Origin: Ensifer sp. BR816
Lineage (GTDB): Bacteria; Pseudomonadota; Alphaproteobacteria; Rhizobiales; Rhizobiaceae
Length of the DNA stretch: 64,000 nt
Assembly: GCF_000378985.1 (NCBI RefSeq)
Contig: NZ_KB905370.1
Span: 5,454,799 to 5,518,798, forward strand
Reading direction: 5' to 3'
Every line of letters begins with the position of its first letter. The first letter of the stretch is position 1. The notes below the pieces were generated by a model. It was not told the origin of the DNA, searched no databases, and was given only the letters and a program-made list of their open reading frames with translations. Positions 1 through 9,211 of the stretch are shown here, piece after piece. The translations under genes and the position numbers were made by a program.

Positions 1-197
1 TTGCCGGCGGCGTCGAGCAGTCGGCGATGCTGGCGTCGCTCTATCGCGATCTCGCCGATGAACTCGATTGCGGCTTCTTCGACGCCGGGTCGGTCGCCCG
101 GACGACGCCGCTCGACGGGGTTCATCTCGACGCCGAGAATACCCGTGCGATCGGCCGCGGCGTCGAGCCGGTCGTGCGGATGATGCTCGGGCTCTGA
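1..197 (+). CDS. SGNH/GDSL-family esterase, C-terminal end (partial)
   Basis: The window opens inside this gene: the frame starting at base 3 reads 64 codons to a TGA at 195-197. The end carries GVHLDAENTRAIG, which fits the Asp-x-x-His catalytic block near the C-terminus of SGNH/GDSL hydrolases (arylesterase type). The nucleophile Ser block lies outside the window, so substrate cannot be judged. The stop is followed two bases later by the ATG of the acetyltransferase, so the two are probably co-transcribed, and both lie upstream of lpdA. Family assignment rests on one motif plus the location, so it is moderately sure. Confidence 0.65.
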   Translation, partial: AGGVEQSAMLASLYRDLADELDCGFFDAGSVARTTPLDGVHLDAENTRAIGRGVEPVVRMMLGL

Positions 198-199
198 CG

Positions 200-781
200 A
201 TGGCGGCTGGCGCGATCTTGAGACCGGCGATGCGAAGCGAGGCGGCAGAACTCGCGATCCTGATAGACATCGCGTCGCACGGCTTTGCGGCCTGGCTATG
301 GTACGGCGGCGTCTTGGCCAAATCGGCGGAAACCGCCTTCGAAGACGGCCGCAACCGGTTGCGCCAGGATAGCGGCCTGGGAACATGGAGCGATGCGGTC
401 GTTGCCGTCCTCGAAGAGGAGGTTGTCGGCGTCTCCGTTTCCTACGGGATCGACGCGTCGATCCTCGAGATCGAGCCGAAGCACCCGGTGCTCGCGCCCT
501 TGCTGGCGCTTCAGAGAGAGGTTGTCGGCCACTGGTTCATCGACAGCCTCGGTGTCTACAGGGCGCATCGCGGCAAGGGGATCGGCGGGGCACTGCTCGA
601 AAACGAATTTATCCGCGCCGGCGAGGCGCAGGTGAGCCTGATCACCGAGAGCCACAATGAAAAGGCGCAGGCGCTTTACAAGAGGAACGGCTTCGAAGAG
701 GTGACCCGCGCTAGAGCCGTGCCGCCTTTCGAAGACAGCAGAAAACATGATTGGGTGCTCTTCACCCGCAAGGTCGCTTGA
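200..781 (+). CDS. GNAT-family N-acetyltransferase
   Basis: A 193-residue protein with the acetyl-CoA binding signature of GNAT enzymes: a YRAHRGKGIGGALL block (motif A, R/Q-x-x-G-x-G/A) near residues 115-128 and the motif B pattern NEKAQALYKRNGF near residues 154-166. It should transfer an acetyl group from acetyl-CoA to an amine; the acceptor cannot be told from the sequence. The ATG at 200 was chosen because GNAT similarity starts there (MAAGAILRPA); a longer open frame upstream overlaps the esterase and is not needed. It sits between the esterase end and lpdA with an 18-bp gap to lpdA, suggesting one transcript with the pyruvate dehydrogenase genes. Confidence 0.88.
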   Translation: MAAGAILRPAMRSEAAELAILIDIASHGFAAWLWYGGVLAKSAETAFEDGRNRLRQDSGLGTWSDAVVAVLEEEVVGVSVSYGIDASILEIEPKHPVLAPLLALQREVVGHWFIDSLGVYRAHRGKGIGGALLENEFIRAGEAQVSLITESHNEKAQALYKRNGFEEVTRARAVPPFEDSRKHDWVLFTRKVA

Positions 782-799
782 AACAAAGGTAGGAAACAC

Positions 800-2245
800 A
801 TGGCTGAGAATTACGACGTCATCGTTATCGGTTCGGGCCCGGGCGGCTATGTCACCGCCATCCGCTCGGCGCAACTGGGCTTGAAGACGGCGATCGTCGA
901 GCGTGAGCACCTGGGCGGCATCTGCCTCAACTGGGGCTGTATCCCGACCAAGGCGCTGCTTCGCTCCGCCGAGATCCTCGACCATGCCAATCACGCCAAG
1001 AATTACGGCCTGACGCTCGAAGGCAAGATGACCGCCAACGTCAAGGATGTCGTCGCCCGCTCGCGCGGCGTCTCGGCGCGGCTGAACGGCGGCGTCGCCT
1101 TCCTGATGAAAAAGAACAAGATCGACGTGATCTGGGGCGAAGCCAAGCTGACGAAGCCCGGCGAGATCGTCGTCGGCGCGCCGTCGAAGCCGGCCGTCCA
1201 GCCGCAGAACCCCGTGCCGAAGGGCGTCAAGGGCGAGGGCACCTATGCGGCCAAGCACATCATCATCGCGACGGGCGCGCGGCCGCGCGCGCTGCCCGGC
1301 ATCGAGCCGGACGGCAAGCTGATCTGGACCTATTTCGAGGCGATGAAGCCCGAAGAGCTGCCGAAATCGATGGTCGTCATGGGCTCCGGCGCCATCGGCA
1401 TCGAATTCGCGAGCTTCTACCGCTCCATGGGCGTCGATGTCACCGTCGTCGAACTGCTGCCGCAGGTCATGCCGGTCGAGGACGCCGAGATTTCCGCCCT
1501 CGCGCGCAAGCTGCTCGAAAAGCGCGGCATGAAGATCTTCACCGACGCCAAGGTCACGAAGGTCGAAAAGGGCGCCAACGACGTCACCGCCCATGTCGAG
1601 ACGAAGGACGGAAAGGTCACGCCGATCAAGGCGGATCGCCTGATCTCGGCCGTCGGCGTCCAGGGCAATATCGAGAACCTTGGGCTGGAGGCGCTCGGCA
1701 TCAAGACCGATCGCGGCTGCATTGTCACCGACGGCTACGGCAAGACCAATGTCGCCGGCATCTATGCGATCGGCGATGTCGCCGGTCCGCCGATGCTGGC
1801 GCACAAGGCGGAGCATGAGGGCGTGATCTGCGTCGAGAAGATCGCCGGCGTGCCCGGCGTCCACGCGCTCGACAAGGGCAAGGTCCCGGGCTGCACCTAT
1901 TGCGACCCGCAGGTTGCTTCCGTCGGCCTCACCGAAGCAAAGGCCAAGGAACTCGGCCGCGACATTCGCGTCGGCCGCTATAGTTTCGGCGCCAACGGCA
2001 AGGCCATTGCGCTCGGCGAGGATCAGGGCCTGATCAAGACGATCTTCGACAAGAAGACGGGCGAGCTCTTGGGAGCGCATATGGTCGGCGCGGAAGTTAC
2101 CGAGCTCATCCAGGGCTTCGTCGTCGCCATGAACCTGGAGACGACCGAGGAGGAACTGATGCACACGATCTTCCCGCATCCGACGCTCTCCGAAATGATG
2201 AAGGAGAGCGTACTCGATGCCTACGGAAAGGTGCTGAACGCCTGA
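800..2245 (+). CDS. lpdA: dihydrolipoamide dehydrogenase (E3)
   Basis: A 481-residue cytoplasmic flavoprotein that reoxidises dihydrolipoamide in 2-oxoacid dehydrogenase complexes and passes electrons to NAD+. Visible marks are the N-terminal FAD fold (GSGPGG, about residues 12-17), the redox-active disulfide C42-LNWG-C47 followed by IPTK, an NAD-binding GSGAIG near residue 195, the second FAD motif with AIGDVAG, and the C-terminal base H460 followed by E465 (HPTLSE). A roughly 20-residue Pro/Lys-rich insertion (around residues 130-147) before the IIIATGARPR strand is longer than in E. coli Lpd; such a loop is seen in pyruvate-complex E3 of rhizobia. AGGAAA lies just before the ATG. Position next to lipA argues for the pyruvate dehydrogenase E3. 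Confidence 0.97.
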   Translation: MAENYDVIVIGSGPGGYVTAIRSAQLGLKTAIVEREHLGGICLNWGCIPTKALLRSAEILDHANHAKNYGLTLEGKMTANVKDVVARSRGVSARLNGGVAFLMKKNKIDVIWGEAKLTKPGEIVVGAPSKPAVQPQNPVPKGVKGEGTYAAKHIIIATGARPRALPGIEPDGKLIWTYFEAMKPEELPKSMVVMGSGAIGIEFASFYRSMGVDVTVVELLPQVMPVEDAEISALARKLLEKRGMKIFTDAKVTKVEKGANDVTAHVETKDGKVTPIKADRLISAVGVQGNIENLGLEALGIKTDRGCIVTDGYGKTNVAGIYAIGDVAGPPMLAHKAEHEGVICVEKIAGVPGVHALDKGKVPGCTYCDPQVASVGLTEAKAKELGRDIRVGRYSFGANGKAIALGEDQGLIKTIFDKKTGELLGAHMVGAEVTELIQGFVVAMNLETTEEELMHTIFPHPTLSEMMKESVLDAYGKVLNA

Positions 2246-2320
2246 TGACGTGCGACCGTCCGGAACTTGCGGTATACTCACGCATTGATTGCGATACGGC
2301 ATCAGCGCGCGGAGGTCGTC

Positions 2321-2572
2321 ATGAGCGTGAACGGCGTGGGTATTCTGGCAGCGATCATCATCGGTGGGCTGGCCGGCTGGCTGGCGGAGAGATTCATGAA
2401 CAGCCAGATGGGGCTGTTCATGAACATCATCCTCGGCATCATCGGCGCGGTCGTCTTGAATTTCATCCTGGCGGCCTTCGGCATGGCCTATACCGGCTGG
2501 ATCGCCTATCTGATCATCGGTTTCATCGGCGCCTGCCTGCTGATTGCCGCAGGCCGTGCCGTCCGAGGATAG
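2321..2572 (+). CDS. GlsB/YeaQ/YmgE-family small membrane protein
   Basis: An 83-residue very hydrophobic protein with three predicted membrane segments (residues about 7-22, 31-52 and 57-78) rich in Gly and Ile, including IIIGGLAGWLAERFM and NIILGIIGAVV, which is the pattern of the transglycosylase-associated / YeaQ-YmgE stress-membrane family. Function is not established; members are often induced by general stress. GGAGG at 2311-2315 lies five bases before the ATG at 2321 and decides this start over an in-frame ATG at 2267. It stands between lpdA and a terminator, so it may be transcribed with lpdA or from its own promoter in the 75-bp gap. Confidence 0.85.
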   Translation: MSVNGVGILAAIIIGGLAGWLAERFMNSQMGLFMNIILGIIGAVVLNFILAAFGMAYTGWIAYLIIGFIGACLLIAAGRAVRG

Positions 2573-2596
2573 AGACAAGCTTACCATTCGCTTTCG

Positions 2597-2631
2597 GTCA
2601 GGCTGCCATGCAAATGACGGCCTGACTTTTT
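2597..2631 (+). terminator. rho-independent terminator after lpdA/GlsB-like gene
   Basis: Arms GTCAGGC (2597-2603) and GCCTGAC (2620-2626) are followed directly by TTTTT. Inner CCAT/ATG pairing extends the stem. It separates the lpdA unit from lipA. Confidence 0.75.
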
Positions 2632-2696
2632 ATGTCCGGCTGTTTATATAGATCGTCAAACCAGCGGCCCCCGGCCGATGCGATGAAGGAAGACAG

Positions 2697-3668
2697 ATGG
2701 TAACGGTTTTCGATGCGGTGTCGGATCGGGTTGAGCGTGTTCGCCATCCGGAAAAGGCGCACAGGCCGGACACGGAAGTGCTGCGCAAGCCGGACTGGAT
2801 CCGGGTGAAGGCGCCGACCTCGAAGGGTTACATGGAGACCCGCTCGATCGTGAAGGGCAACAAGCTTGTCACGGTCTGCGAGGAAGCCGGCTGCCCGAAT
2901 ATCGGCGAATGCTGGGACAAGAAGCACGCCACTTTCATGATCATGGGCGAGATCTGTACGCGAGCCTGCGCCTTCTGCAATGTCGCGACCGGCAAGCCGA
3001 ACGCCCTCGACCTGGACGAGCCCGCCAATGTCGCCAAGGCCGTCAAGCAGATGGGCTTGAGCCACGTCGTCATCACCTCGGTCGACCGCGACGACCTCGA
3101 GGACGGCGGCGCGGAGCATTTCGAGAAGGTGATTTTTGCGATCCGCGAGGCGTCACCCACGACGACGATCGAAATCCTGACCCCGGACTTCCTCAAGAAG
3201 CCAGGTGCGCTGGAGCGCGTCGTGGCCGCCAAGCCTGACGTGTTCAACCACAATCTCGAGACCGTGCCGGGTAACTACCTCACGGTGCGGCCTGGCGCGC
3301 GCTACTTCCATTCGATTCGTCTCCTGCAACGGGTGAAGGAACTCGATCCGACGATGTTCACCAAGTCGGGCATCATGGTCGGCCTCGGCGAAGAGCGCAA
3401 CGAGGTGCTGCAACTGATGGACGACCTGCGCACCGCCGACGTCGACTTCCTGACGATCGGCCAGTACCTGCAGCCGACCCGAAAGCACCACAAGGTCGAG
3501 AAATTCGTGACCCCCGAGGAGTTCAAGTCCTACGAGACGGTCGCCTACACCAAGGGCTTCCTGATGGTCGCTTCGAGCCCTCTCACCCGCTCGTCGCACC
3601 ACGCCGGCGACGATTTCGCGCGGCTGAGGGCGGCGCGGGAGAAGAAGCTGCTGGCCGCAGCGGAATAG
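2697..3668 (+). CDS. lipA: lipoyl synthase
   Basis: A 323-residue radical-SAM enzyme that inserts two sulfurs into the octanoyl group on lipoyl domains of 2-oxoacid dehydrogenases and GcvH. Both iron-sulfur cluster motifs are present: the auxiliary cluster C61-x4-C66-x5-C72 ([12 protein letters not shown]) and the radical SAM cluster C87-x3-C91-x2-C94 (CTRACAFC). The C-terminal RSSHHA matches the conserved R-S-S-x-x-A block whose serine ligates the auxiliary cluster. Length is usual for the family. Purine-rich GAAGGAAGA precedes the ATG. It lies next to lpdA, whose partner E2 it lipoylates. It is normally followed directly by ratA in relatives (recollection), but here a methyltransferase intervenes. 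Confidence 0.97.
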   Translation: MVTVFDAVSDRVERVRHPEKAHRPDTEVLRKPDWIRVKAPTSKGYMETRSIVKGNKLVTVCEEAGCPNIGECWDKKHATFMIMGEICTRACAFCNVATGKPNALDLDEPANVAKAVKQMGLSHVVITSVDRDDLEDGGAEHFEKVIFAIREASPTTTIEILTPDFLKKPGALERVVAAKPDVFNHNLETVPGNYLTVRPGARYFHSIRLLQRVKELDPTMFTKSGIMVGLGEERNEVLQLMDDLRTADVDFLTIGQYLQPTRKHHKVEKFVTPEEFKSYETVAYTKGFLMVASSPLTRSSHHAGDDFARLRAAREKKLLAAAE

Positions 3669-3779
3669 TTTGCCGGTTCCAATGGCCGTTTCCCAATTGG
3701 AAACTGGTCGCCCTTGCTTGATCAGGCATGAGAATGTAAATCGCAACCTCTGGATGTGGCTCTATCGACGGAGGATGCG

Positions 3780-4571
3780 ATGCAATCTGCCGAGGTTGGT
3801 GCTTGCTGGGACGCGAATGCGGAGAACTGGACGAAGTTCTCGCGCGCAGGCTACGATGTTTATCGGGATGCGCTGAATACTCCAGCTTTTTTGGAAATGC
3901 TTCCGCCCATTCGCGCGTTGCGCGGTCTCGATCTGGGTTGCGGCGAAGGCAGCAACACCCGTCTTCTTGCCGAACGCGAGGCACTCATGGTTGCGGTGGA
4001 CATCGCGCCCACCTTCATTCGTCACGCCGAGGAACAGGAGGCAATTGACCCTCGCGGCATCCAATACATGCTTGCCGACGGTCGAGATCTGCCTTTCGAT
4101 GACAGTGCGTTCGATTTCGTGACAGCCTTCATGTCGTTGATGGACATGCCTGATCAGCGTCGTGTCCTGCAGCAGGTTTTTCGGGTGCTTCGCGTTGACG
4201 GTTTCTTTCAGTTCTCCATCCTGCATCCGTGTTTTGTACCCCCCTATCGCAAGACCCTCCGCGATCGGGATGGCAACTGCCGGGCTGTGGAGGTGGCGGA
4301 CTATTTCGATGAGACCGACGGACGTATCGAGACTTGGCTATTTTCGACGATTCCGCCACAGGAACGGGGTGATGCGGCTCCGTTTCGGGTCCCGCGCTTT
4401 CACCGGACACTCGGAAGCTGGATGAAGATGATCATTGAGTCAGGGTTCTCTATAGAAGAATTTCGCGAACCGATGGCATCTGACGAGGTCGCGCGGCAGT
4501 ACCCGACCGTGGCCGATACGCGCGTGGTTCCAATGTTTCTGCATATACGCCTCAGGAAGCCTTGTCTCTGA
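3780..4571 (+). CDS. class I SAM-dependent methyltransferase, specificity unknown
   Basis: A 263-residue protein with the Rossmann methyltransferase motif I LDLGCGEGSNTRLLA, an acidic strand-2 end (VAVDIAPTF), motif for adenine binding (LADGRDLPFDDSAFD) and a post-motif MDMPDQRRVLQQVFRVLRVDG, all typical of the Methyltransf_11 type. The C-terminal third (FSILHPCFVPPYRK onward) is family-typical for small-molecule methyltransferases but gives no substrate. The ATG at 3780 is preceded by GGAGG (3770-3774) at five bases; an upstream in-frame ATG at 3756 lacks such a site. Codon use shows more T/A at third positions than the neighbours (many gat, gtt, cgt, ttt). It stands alone between lipA and ratA with noncoding flanks of 111 and 162 bp, which suggests a later insertion. 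Confidence 0.88.
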   Translation: MQSAEVGACWDANAENWTKFSRAGYDVYRDALNTPAFLEMLPPIRALRGLDLGCGEGSNTRLLAEREALMVAVDIAPTFIRHAEEQEAIDPRGIQYMLADGRDLPFDDSAFDFVTAFMSLMDMPDQRRVLQQVFRVLRVDGFFQFSILHPCFVPPYRKTLRDRDGNCRAVEVADYFDETDGRIETWLFSTIPPQERGDAAPFRVPRFHRTLGSWMKMIIESGFSIEEFREPMASDEVARQYPTVADTRVVPMFLHIRLRKPCL

Positions 4572-4733
4572 GCGACAACCGGTTGGACGGATGTTCTGGC
4601 ACCACTCCCACGGGCTCGCGAAGTGCGGACGTTTCAGACTGACCTCCGAAATCTGGGGAGCTTATTCTGGAAGACTTGTTCCGATGATGCTCAACTCCTT
4701 GATCTTCTCGCGCACCGGCCTTAACTCCAAACC

Positions 4734-5183
4734 ATGCCGCACTTTGAAACCAACCATGTCGTTAACCACTCGGCCGAGCAGATGTACAACCTCGTCGCCG
4801 ATGTCGAGCGCTATCCAGAATTCCTGCCGCTTTGCGAGGCGCTGAGCGTGCGCTCGCGCAAGGAGCGCGACGGCAAGGTGTTGCTGCTCGCCGACATGAC
4901 TGTCGGCTACAAGGCGATCCGCGAGACGTTTACGACGCAGGTCCTGTTGAAGGCTGCGGAACGGGTGATCGACGTCAATTACATCGAAGGTCCGTTCAAA
5001 TATCTCGATAATGTCTGGCGCTTCGAGCCGGTGAACGAGAACCAGTCGATCGTGCATTTCTACATCGACTACGAATTCAAGAGCCGCATCCTCGGCGCCC
5101 TGATGGGCTCGATGTTCGATCGCGCCTTCCGGATGTTTTCCGAGGCTTTCGAGAAGCGGGCCGACGCGGTCTACGGCTCCTGA
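4734..5183 (+). CDS. RatA/Coq10-type START-domain protein
   Basis: A 149-residue single-domain protein of the SRPBCC/START superfamily. It opens with a strand and Y-N-L-V-ADVERYPEFLPLCE, the signature of the Coq10/RatA subfamily, and ends with a long C-terminal helix (FDRAFRMFSEAFEKRA). Members bind ubiquinone or related lipids and aid respiratory electron transfer; in E. coli the relative RatA has been linked to ribosome association and toxicity. Here a quinone-binding role is the more likely reading for an alphaproteobacterium. No clear Shine-Dalgarno lies before the ATG. Its last 13 bases overlap the end of cinA on the other strand. Confidence 0.88.
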   Translation: MPHFETNHVVNHSAEQMYNLVADVERYPEFLPLCEALSVRSRKERDGKVLLLADMTVGYKAIRETFTTQVLLKAAERVIDVNYIEGPFKYLDNVWRFEPVNENQSIVHFYIDYEFKSRILGALMGSMFDRAFRMFSEAFEKRADAVYGS

Positions 5184-5668
5184 GCGATCTCCCTTAGGAG
5201 ATCGAGCGCCGTTCTCACCGTTGCGAGCCGCACCGCATCGCGCCCGATATCGCCATAGCGCATCTCGCGGTGAAGGAATTTGCCCGACCGCGCTGCCGCA
5301 GCGAGGTGGACAAGCCCGACCGGCTTCTCGACCGAGCCCCCGCTGGGGCCGGCGATTCCAGTGACCGCGACGGCGAGATGGGCGTCGGAGCGGGAAAGGG
5401 CACCCCGCGCCATTTCCGCAGCCGTTTCGCGGGAGACGGCGCCGTGGGCCGCGAGCGTCGCGCCGTCAATGCCAAGCATGTCGATTTTCGCCGCGTTGGA
5501 ATAGGTGACGAAGCCGCGGTCGACGACGGCGGACGAGCCGGCAATCTCGGTCAGCGCCGCGGCGATCAATCCGCCGGTGCAGGATTCGGCGGTGGCGATC
5601 TTCAGCCCGCGTGCGGTGAAGTCGGCAATGATGGCGCGTGCTTCCCGCTCGATATCGGCCGGCCACAT
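5171..5668 (-). CDS. CinA-family / nicotinamide-nucleotide amidase (PncC)
   Basis: A 165-residue stand-alone CinA C-terminal domain. The hallmark TAESCTGGLIAAALTEIAGSS is present near residues 24-43 with the following FVTYSNAAKI and VTGIAGPSGGS blocks. This family deamidates nicotinamide mononucleotide to nicotinic acid mononucleotide, recycling NMN made by DNA ligase. It lacks the N-terminal COG1058 domain of full CinA. The start at 5668 overlaps the stop of ispDF by one base (TGATG), so it is translated from the ispDF message. A much longer upstream extension in this frame is antisense-like, Arg-rich and not coding. Confidence 0.92.
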   Translation of the reverse strand: MWPADIEREARAIIADFTARGLKIATAESCTGGLIAAALTEIAGSSAVVDRGFVTYSNAAKIDMLGIDGATLAAHGAVSRETAAEMARGALSRSDAHLAVAVTGIAGPSGGSVEKPVGLVHLAAAARSGKFLHREMRYGDIGRDAVRLATVRTALDLLREIAQEP

Positions 5669-6882
5669 CAGGCTTTCGTCTCCGGCACATAGACGACCGT
5701 TGCGGTGGCGATTGCCGCGATGCCTTCCCGGCGCCCGACGAAGCCGAGCTTCTCGTTGGTCGTCGCCTTCACCGAGCAGCGGTCGAGGGTGATGTCGAGC
5801 ATGGCGGCAAGGTTCTCGCGCATCTGCTGGCGATGGGGTCCGACCTTCGGCGCCTCCGCGATCAGGGAAACGTCCGCATTGGTGATGATGCCGCCGCGCT
5901 CGCGCACGATCCGTGCGGCGTGCTCCAGGAAGATGCGCGAGGCGGCGCCCTTCCATTGCGGATCCGAAGGCGGGAAGTGGTCGCCGATGTCGCCGGCGCC
6001 GCAGGTGGCGAGCAGCGCGTCGGTCAAGGCATGCAAGGCGACATCCGCGTCGGAATGGCCGGAGAGCTTGCGGTCATGCGGAAGGAACACGCCGCAGAGC
6101 GTGACGCCGTCGCCCTCGACGAGCTCGTGCACGTCGTAGCCATTGCCGGTGCGCACGTCGGGGATTGCGTGGCGGGTCAGCCTTTCATCGGCCATCGATA
6201 TGTCCCTCTGAAGGGTGAGCTTGAGATTGTCCGGCGCCCCTTCGACGAGCACGACCGGGATGCCGGCCCATTCGGCGATGGATGCGTCGTCGGTAAAGTC
6301 GCTTCGGCCGCTGGCGCTTGCCGCCCGGTGGGCGGCAAGGATTGCCTCGAGGCGGAAGCATTGCGGCGTCTGGGCAGCGTAAAGGCCGCCCCGCGGCACT
6401 GTCTCCTCGACGATGCGGCCGTCCGTCGCCCGTTTCAGCGTGTCGGCAACGGCGATTGCCGGCAATACGGCCTCGGCCCCGCCCTGGAGCGCTGCACGGC
6501 AGCGGTCGAGCAGGGCGTGGTCGATGAAGGGGCGCACGGCGTCCTGGATCATGGCGTGTCGAACACCGGCCTTGGCGAGCGCTTCCAGTCCGGCAAGAAC
6601 AGAGAGTTGCCGCGTCGGACCCCCGTGAACCACCGCCGCGTCGATCGGGCAGTTCATCCGCTTGAGCGCCGCGGCGAGAAGCGCTTCGTCGTCGGGATGG
6701 ATGACGACCACGACCGGCCCGGCGCCCGCCCATGTCGCGAAAACGTCAAGTGTATGGGCGATAACGGGGCGGTCGCCGATCGTCCGGTACTGTTTCGGCC
6801 CTTCCGCCGATTGGCCGGCGCGTTCGCCGCGGCCGGCCGCAACGACGACGACGCCACAGGAGAACTGTTCTTCCGGCTGCAT
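5668..6882 (-). CDS. ispDF: bifunctional IspD/IspF isoprenoid enzyme
   Basis: A fusion of 2-C-methyl-D-erythritol 4-phosphate cytidylyltransferase and 2-C-methyl-D-erythritol 2,4-cyclodiphosphate synthase (steps 3 and 5 of the MEP pathway). The N-half has the CTP-binding AAGRGERAG and GPKQY motifs; the C-half has NGYDVHEL and [17 protein letters not shown], which supply the Asp and His metal ligands of IspF, then [11 protein letters not shown]. The start was placed at 6882 ([10 protein letters not shown]), giving 404 residues, the length I expect for the rhizobial enzyme; in-frame ATGs at 6924 and 6945 would add 14 or 21 residues and cannot be excluded. It is divergent from dusB and overlaps cinA. 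Confidence 0.94.
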   Translation of the reverse strand: MQPEEQFSCGVVVVAAGRGERAGQSAEGPKQYRTIGDRPVIAHTLDVFATWAGAGPVVVVIHPDDEALLAAALKRMNCPIDAAVVHGGPTRQLSVLAGLEALAKAGVRHAMIQDAVRPFIDHALLDRCRAALQGGAEAVLPAIAVADTLKRATDGRIVEETVPRGGLYAAQTPQCFRLEAILAAHRAASASGRSDFTDDASIAEWAGIPVVLVEGAPDNLKLTLQRDISMADERLTRHAIPDVRTGNGYDVHELVEGDGVTLCGVFLPHDRKLSGHSDADVALHALTDALLATCGAGDIGDHFPPSDPQWKGAASRIFLEHAARIVRERGGIITNADVSLIAEAPKVGPHRQQMRENLAAMLDITLDRCSVKATTNEKLGFVGRREGIAAIATATVVYVPETKA

Positions 6883-6987
6883 CTTCTGTATGGGGTCCCG
6901 CAATTCGCTGATCTTCGCCGTCATGTACCGCGATGATCTCGCCATTGCCAGTCATGTGAGGAATTTTGTCGGGCGCGTGGAAAACGC

Positions 6988-7016
6988 TTGGCAAGCCCAA
7001 TATCTATGGCTAAAAA
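6988..7016 (+). promoter_or_regulatory. possible sigma-70-type promoter for the dusB-ntr operon
   Basis: TTGGCA (6988-6993) and TAAAAA (7011-7016) are separated by 17 bases in the divergent ispDF-dusB gap. The start site would fall near 7023, which leaves almost no leader before the ATG at 7029 and would favour the alternative ATG at 7047. Assigned by eye only. Confidence 0.3.
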
Positions 7017-7028
7017 TAGTGCATCAAA

Positions 7029-8060
7029 ATGATCTGCCTGAAAGATATGCATTTGCCACCATCGGCCCTGTCATCGTCGCTCCGGATCGGGAATGTTGAA
7101 ATCCGCAATCGGGTGGCGCTCGCGCCGATGTCCGGCGTAACCGACTTGCCGTTCCGCATGCTCGCCTGGCGCTTCGGTGCCGGATTTGTCGTGACCGAAA
7201 TGGTCGCAAGCCGCGAACTGGTCGGCAATGCGGCCGAATCCTGGGCACGGCTGCGGAATTCCGGCATAGATCCCCACATTGTCCAGCTTGCCGGACGCGA
7301 GGCCTACTGGATGGCCGAGGCCGCCAAGATCGTCGAAGCCAACGGCGCCGACATCGTCGACATCAATATGGGCTGCCCGGCCAAGAAGGTTACCGGCGGC
7401 TATTCCGGCTCGGCGCTGATGCGCGACCCGGATCATGCCTTGTCGCTGATCGAGGCGACCGTGAAAGCAGTTCGCGTGCCGGTAACGCTGAAGATGCGGC
7501 TCGGCTGGGACGAGAATTCGATCAACGCGCCGCTGATCGCACGCCGGGCCGAGGAAGCCGGCGTGCAGGCGATCACCATTCACGGCCGTACCCGCATGCA
7601 ATTCTATACCGGCAAGGCGGATTGGGATGCGATCCGCGCAGTTCGCGACGAGATCTCCGTCCCGCTGATCGCCAATGGCGACGTCGACACGATCGCCGAC
7701 GCCACGGATATCTTGCGTCGCTCCGGTGCCGACGCCGTCATGGTGGGCCGCTCATGCCAGGGGCGGCCGTGGCATGCGGGCGTGCTTGCGGGCGCTGCAA
7801 GCAAACCGGATGAAGCGGGAATCGCCGCAATATTCGTCGAGCACTACGCAATGATGCTCGAATTCTACGGATCCGAGATCGGTCTTCGCCACGCCCGCAA
7901 GCATGTCGGCTGGTATCTTGAGCGTTTCGCGCCGGATCTTGCGGCCGCGGACAAGGCGGAAATCCTGACGTCGAAGGACGTAAAACTGGTCAGCGATCGC
8001 GTTACGGCTGCGATTGCTCGCCCCGGCGTGGCGCCGGTTACGGGGGAAATGGCGGCATGA
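7029..8060 (+). CDS. dusB: tRNA-dihydrouridine synthase DusB (NifR3)
   Basis: A 343-residue FMN enzyme of the Dus family that reduces uridine to dihydrouridine in tRNA. It shows the N-terminal [15 protein letters not shown], the catalytic-cysteine block [10 protein letters not shown] (C116), [22 protein letters not shown] and the phosphate-binding [12 protein letters not shown]. In rhizobia and Rhodobacter it is called NifR3 and heads the ntrBC operon, exactly as here, where its stop overlaps the ntrB ATG (ATGA at 8057-8060). Alternative start ATG 7047 (MHLPPSAL) is about equally good; neither has a strong ribosome binding site. Confidence 0.95.
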   Translation: MICLKDMHLPPSALSSSLRIGNVEIRNRVALAPMSGVTDLPFRMLAWRFGAGFVVTEMVASRELVGNAAESWARLRNSGIDPHIVQLAGREAYWMAEAAKIVEANGADIVDINMGCPAKKVTGGYSGSALMRDPDHALSLIEATVKAVRVPVTLKMRLGWDENSINAPLIARRAEEAGVQAITIHGRTRMQFYTGKADWDAIRAVRDEISVPLIANGDVDTIADATDILRRSGADAVMVGRSCQGRPWHAGVLAGAASKPDEAGIAAIFVEHYAMMLEFYGSEIGLRHARKHVGWYLERFAPDLAAADKAEILTSKDVKLVSDRVTAAIARPGVAPVTGEMAA

Positions 8061-9211
8061 CCGAAAAGACAATGGTCCCGGAATCGGCTGAAGCCGCGAG
8101 CGAGCTCTCGTTGGCCGTGCTGAATGCCATACAGAACCCGGTCATCCTCGTCGACGAGAATGGCCATGTCGCCTTCGCGAATTGGGAGGCGGAGTCCTTC
8201 TTCGGGGCGAGCGCCAACCATCTCGCCCGTCACGATATCAGCGCCTTCATTCCCTTCGGCAGTCCGCTTTTGACGCTGATCGACCAGGTGCGCGAGCGGC
8301 GTGCGCCGGTCAACGAATACCGGGTCGATCTGAGCTCGCCGCGCCTCGGCGCCGACAAGCTGGTCGATCTTTACGTGGCCCCGGTGCTGTCGCAGCCGGG
8401 ATCCGTGGTGATCGTCTTCCAGGAACGCTCGATGGCCGACAAGATCGATAGGCAGCTCACGCACCGGGCAGCCGCGCGGTCCGTGACAGGGCTTGCATCG
8501 ATGCTGGCCCACGAGATCAAGAACCCGCTATCCGGCATAAGGGGCGCGGCGCAGCTCCTCGAATCATCGGTCACCGACGAAGATCGGGCGCTGACGCGGC
8601 TGATCTGCGACGAGACCGACCGCATCGTCTCCCTCGTCGATCGCATGGAAGTGTTTTCGGACGAGCGGCCGGTCGATCGGGTGCCGCTCAATATCCATTC
8701 GGTGCTCGACCATGTGAAGGCGATCGCCAAGGCGGGTTTTGCCCGCGGCATCAAAATCACCGAAAATTACGACCCGTCGCTGCCGCCGGTCTATGCCAAC
8801 CGCGACCAGCTCGTCCAGGTCTTCCTCAACCTGGTCAAGAACGCCGCCGAGGCCATCGGCGATCGGCCGGAAGGCGAGATCATGCTGACGACGGCCTATC
8901 GGCCAGGCATCCGGCTCTCGGTAGCGGGGACCCGCGAAAAGATCTCGCTGCCGCTGGAGTTCTGCGTGCACGACAACGGGCCAGGCGTTCCGTCCGACCT
9001 GCTGCCGCATCTCTTCGACCCGTTCATCACGACGAAGACGAACGGTTCCGGTCTTGGTCTGGCGTTGGTGGCCAAGATCATCGGCGGCCATGGCGGCATC
9101 GTCGAATGCGACAGCCAGCATAGCCGCACGACCTTTCGCGTTCTGATGCCTGCCTCCAAGGGACGCGCGGCGGATGACGTAATTCCGATGACAAAAGGAA
9201 CCAATGCATGA
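8057..9211 (+). CDS. ntrB: nitrogen regulation sensor histidine kinase NtrB
   Basis: A 384-residue cytoplasmic kinase/phosphatase without membrane segments. Order: PAS-type sensor domain (residues about 17-125), HisKA dimerisation with phospho-acceptor H152 in [14 protein letters not shown], then HATPase with N-box [11 protein letters not shown]1 HDNGPGVP and G2 GSGLGLALV. It phosphorylates NtrC under nitrogen limitation, with PII controlling the kinase/phosphatase switch. It overlaps dusB by four bases and ntrC by four bases (9208-9211), so the three are translationally coupled. Confidence 0.97.
   Translation: MTEKTMVPESAEAASELSLAVLNAIQNPVILVDENGHVAFANWEAESFFGASANHLARHDISAFIPFGSPLLTLIDQVRERRAPVNEYRVDLSSPRLGADKLVDLYVAPVLSQPGSVVIVFQERSMADKIDRQLTHRAAARSVTGLASMLAHEIKNPLSGIRGAAQLLESSVTDEDRALTRLICDETDRIVSLVDRMEVFSDERPVDRVPLNIHSVLDHVKAIAKAGFARGIKITENYDPSLPPVYANRDQLVQVFLNLVKNAAEAIGDRPEGEIMLTTAYRPGIRLSVAGTREKISLPLEFCVHDNGPGVPSDLLPHLFDPFITTKTNGSGLGLALVAKIIGGHGGIVECDSQHSRTTFRVLMPASKGRAADDVIPMTKGTNA

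Noticed and set aside
296..2587. A 763-codon open frame antisense to the acetyltransferase, lpdA and the small membrane gene
   Set aside because: Its protein is Asp/Arg/Ala/His-rich with no domain, and it mirrors lpdA codons; high-GC genes commonly open such antisense frames.
3688..3704. GTTTCC / GGAAAC hairpin after lipA
   Set aside because: Only six pairs and no T tract; too weak to call as a terminator.
4607..4625. TGGCAC reminiscent of a sigma-54 -24 element downstream of the methyltransferase
   Set aside because: The matching -12 (TTGCA/T at the right spacing) is absent.
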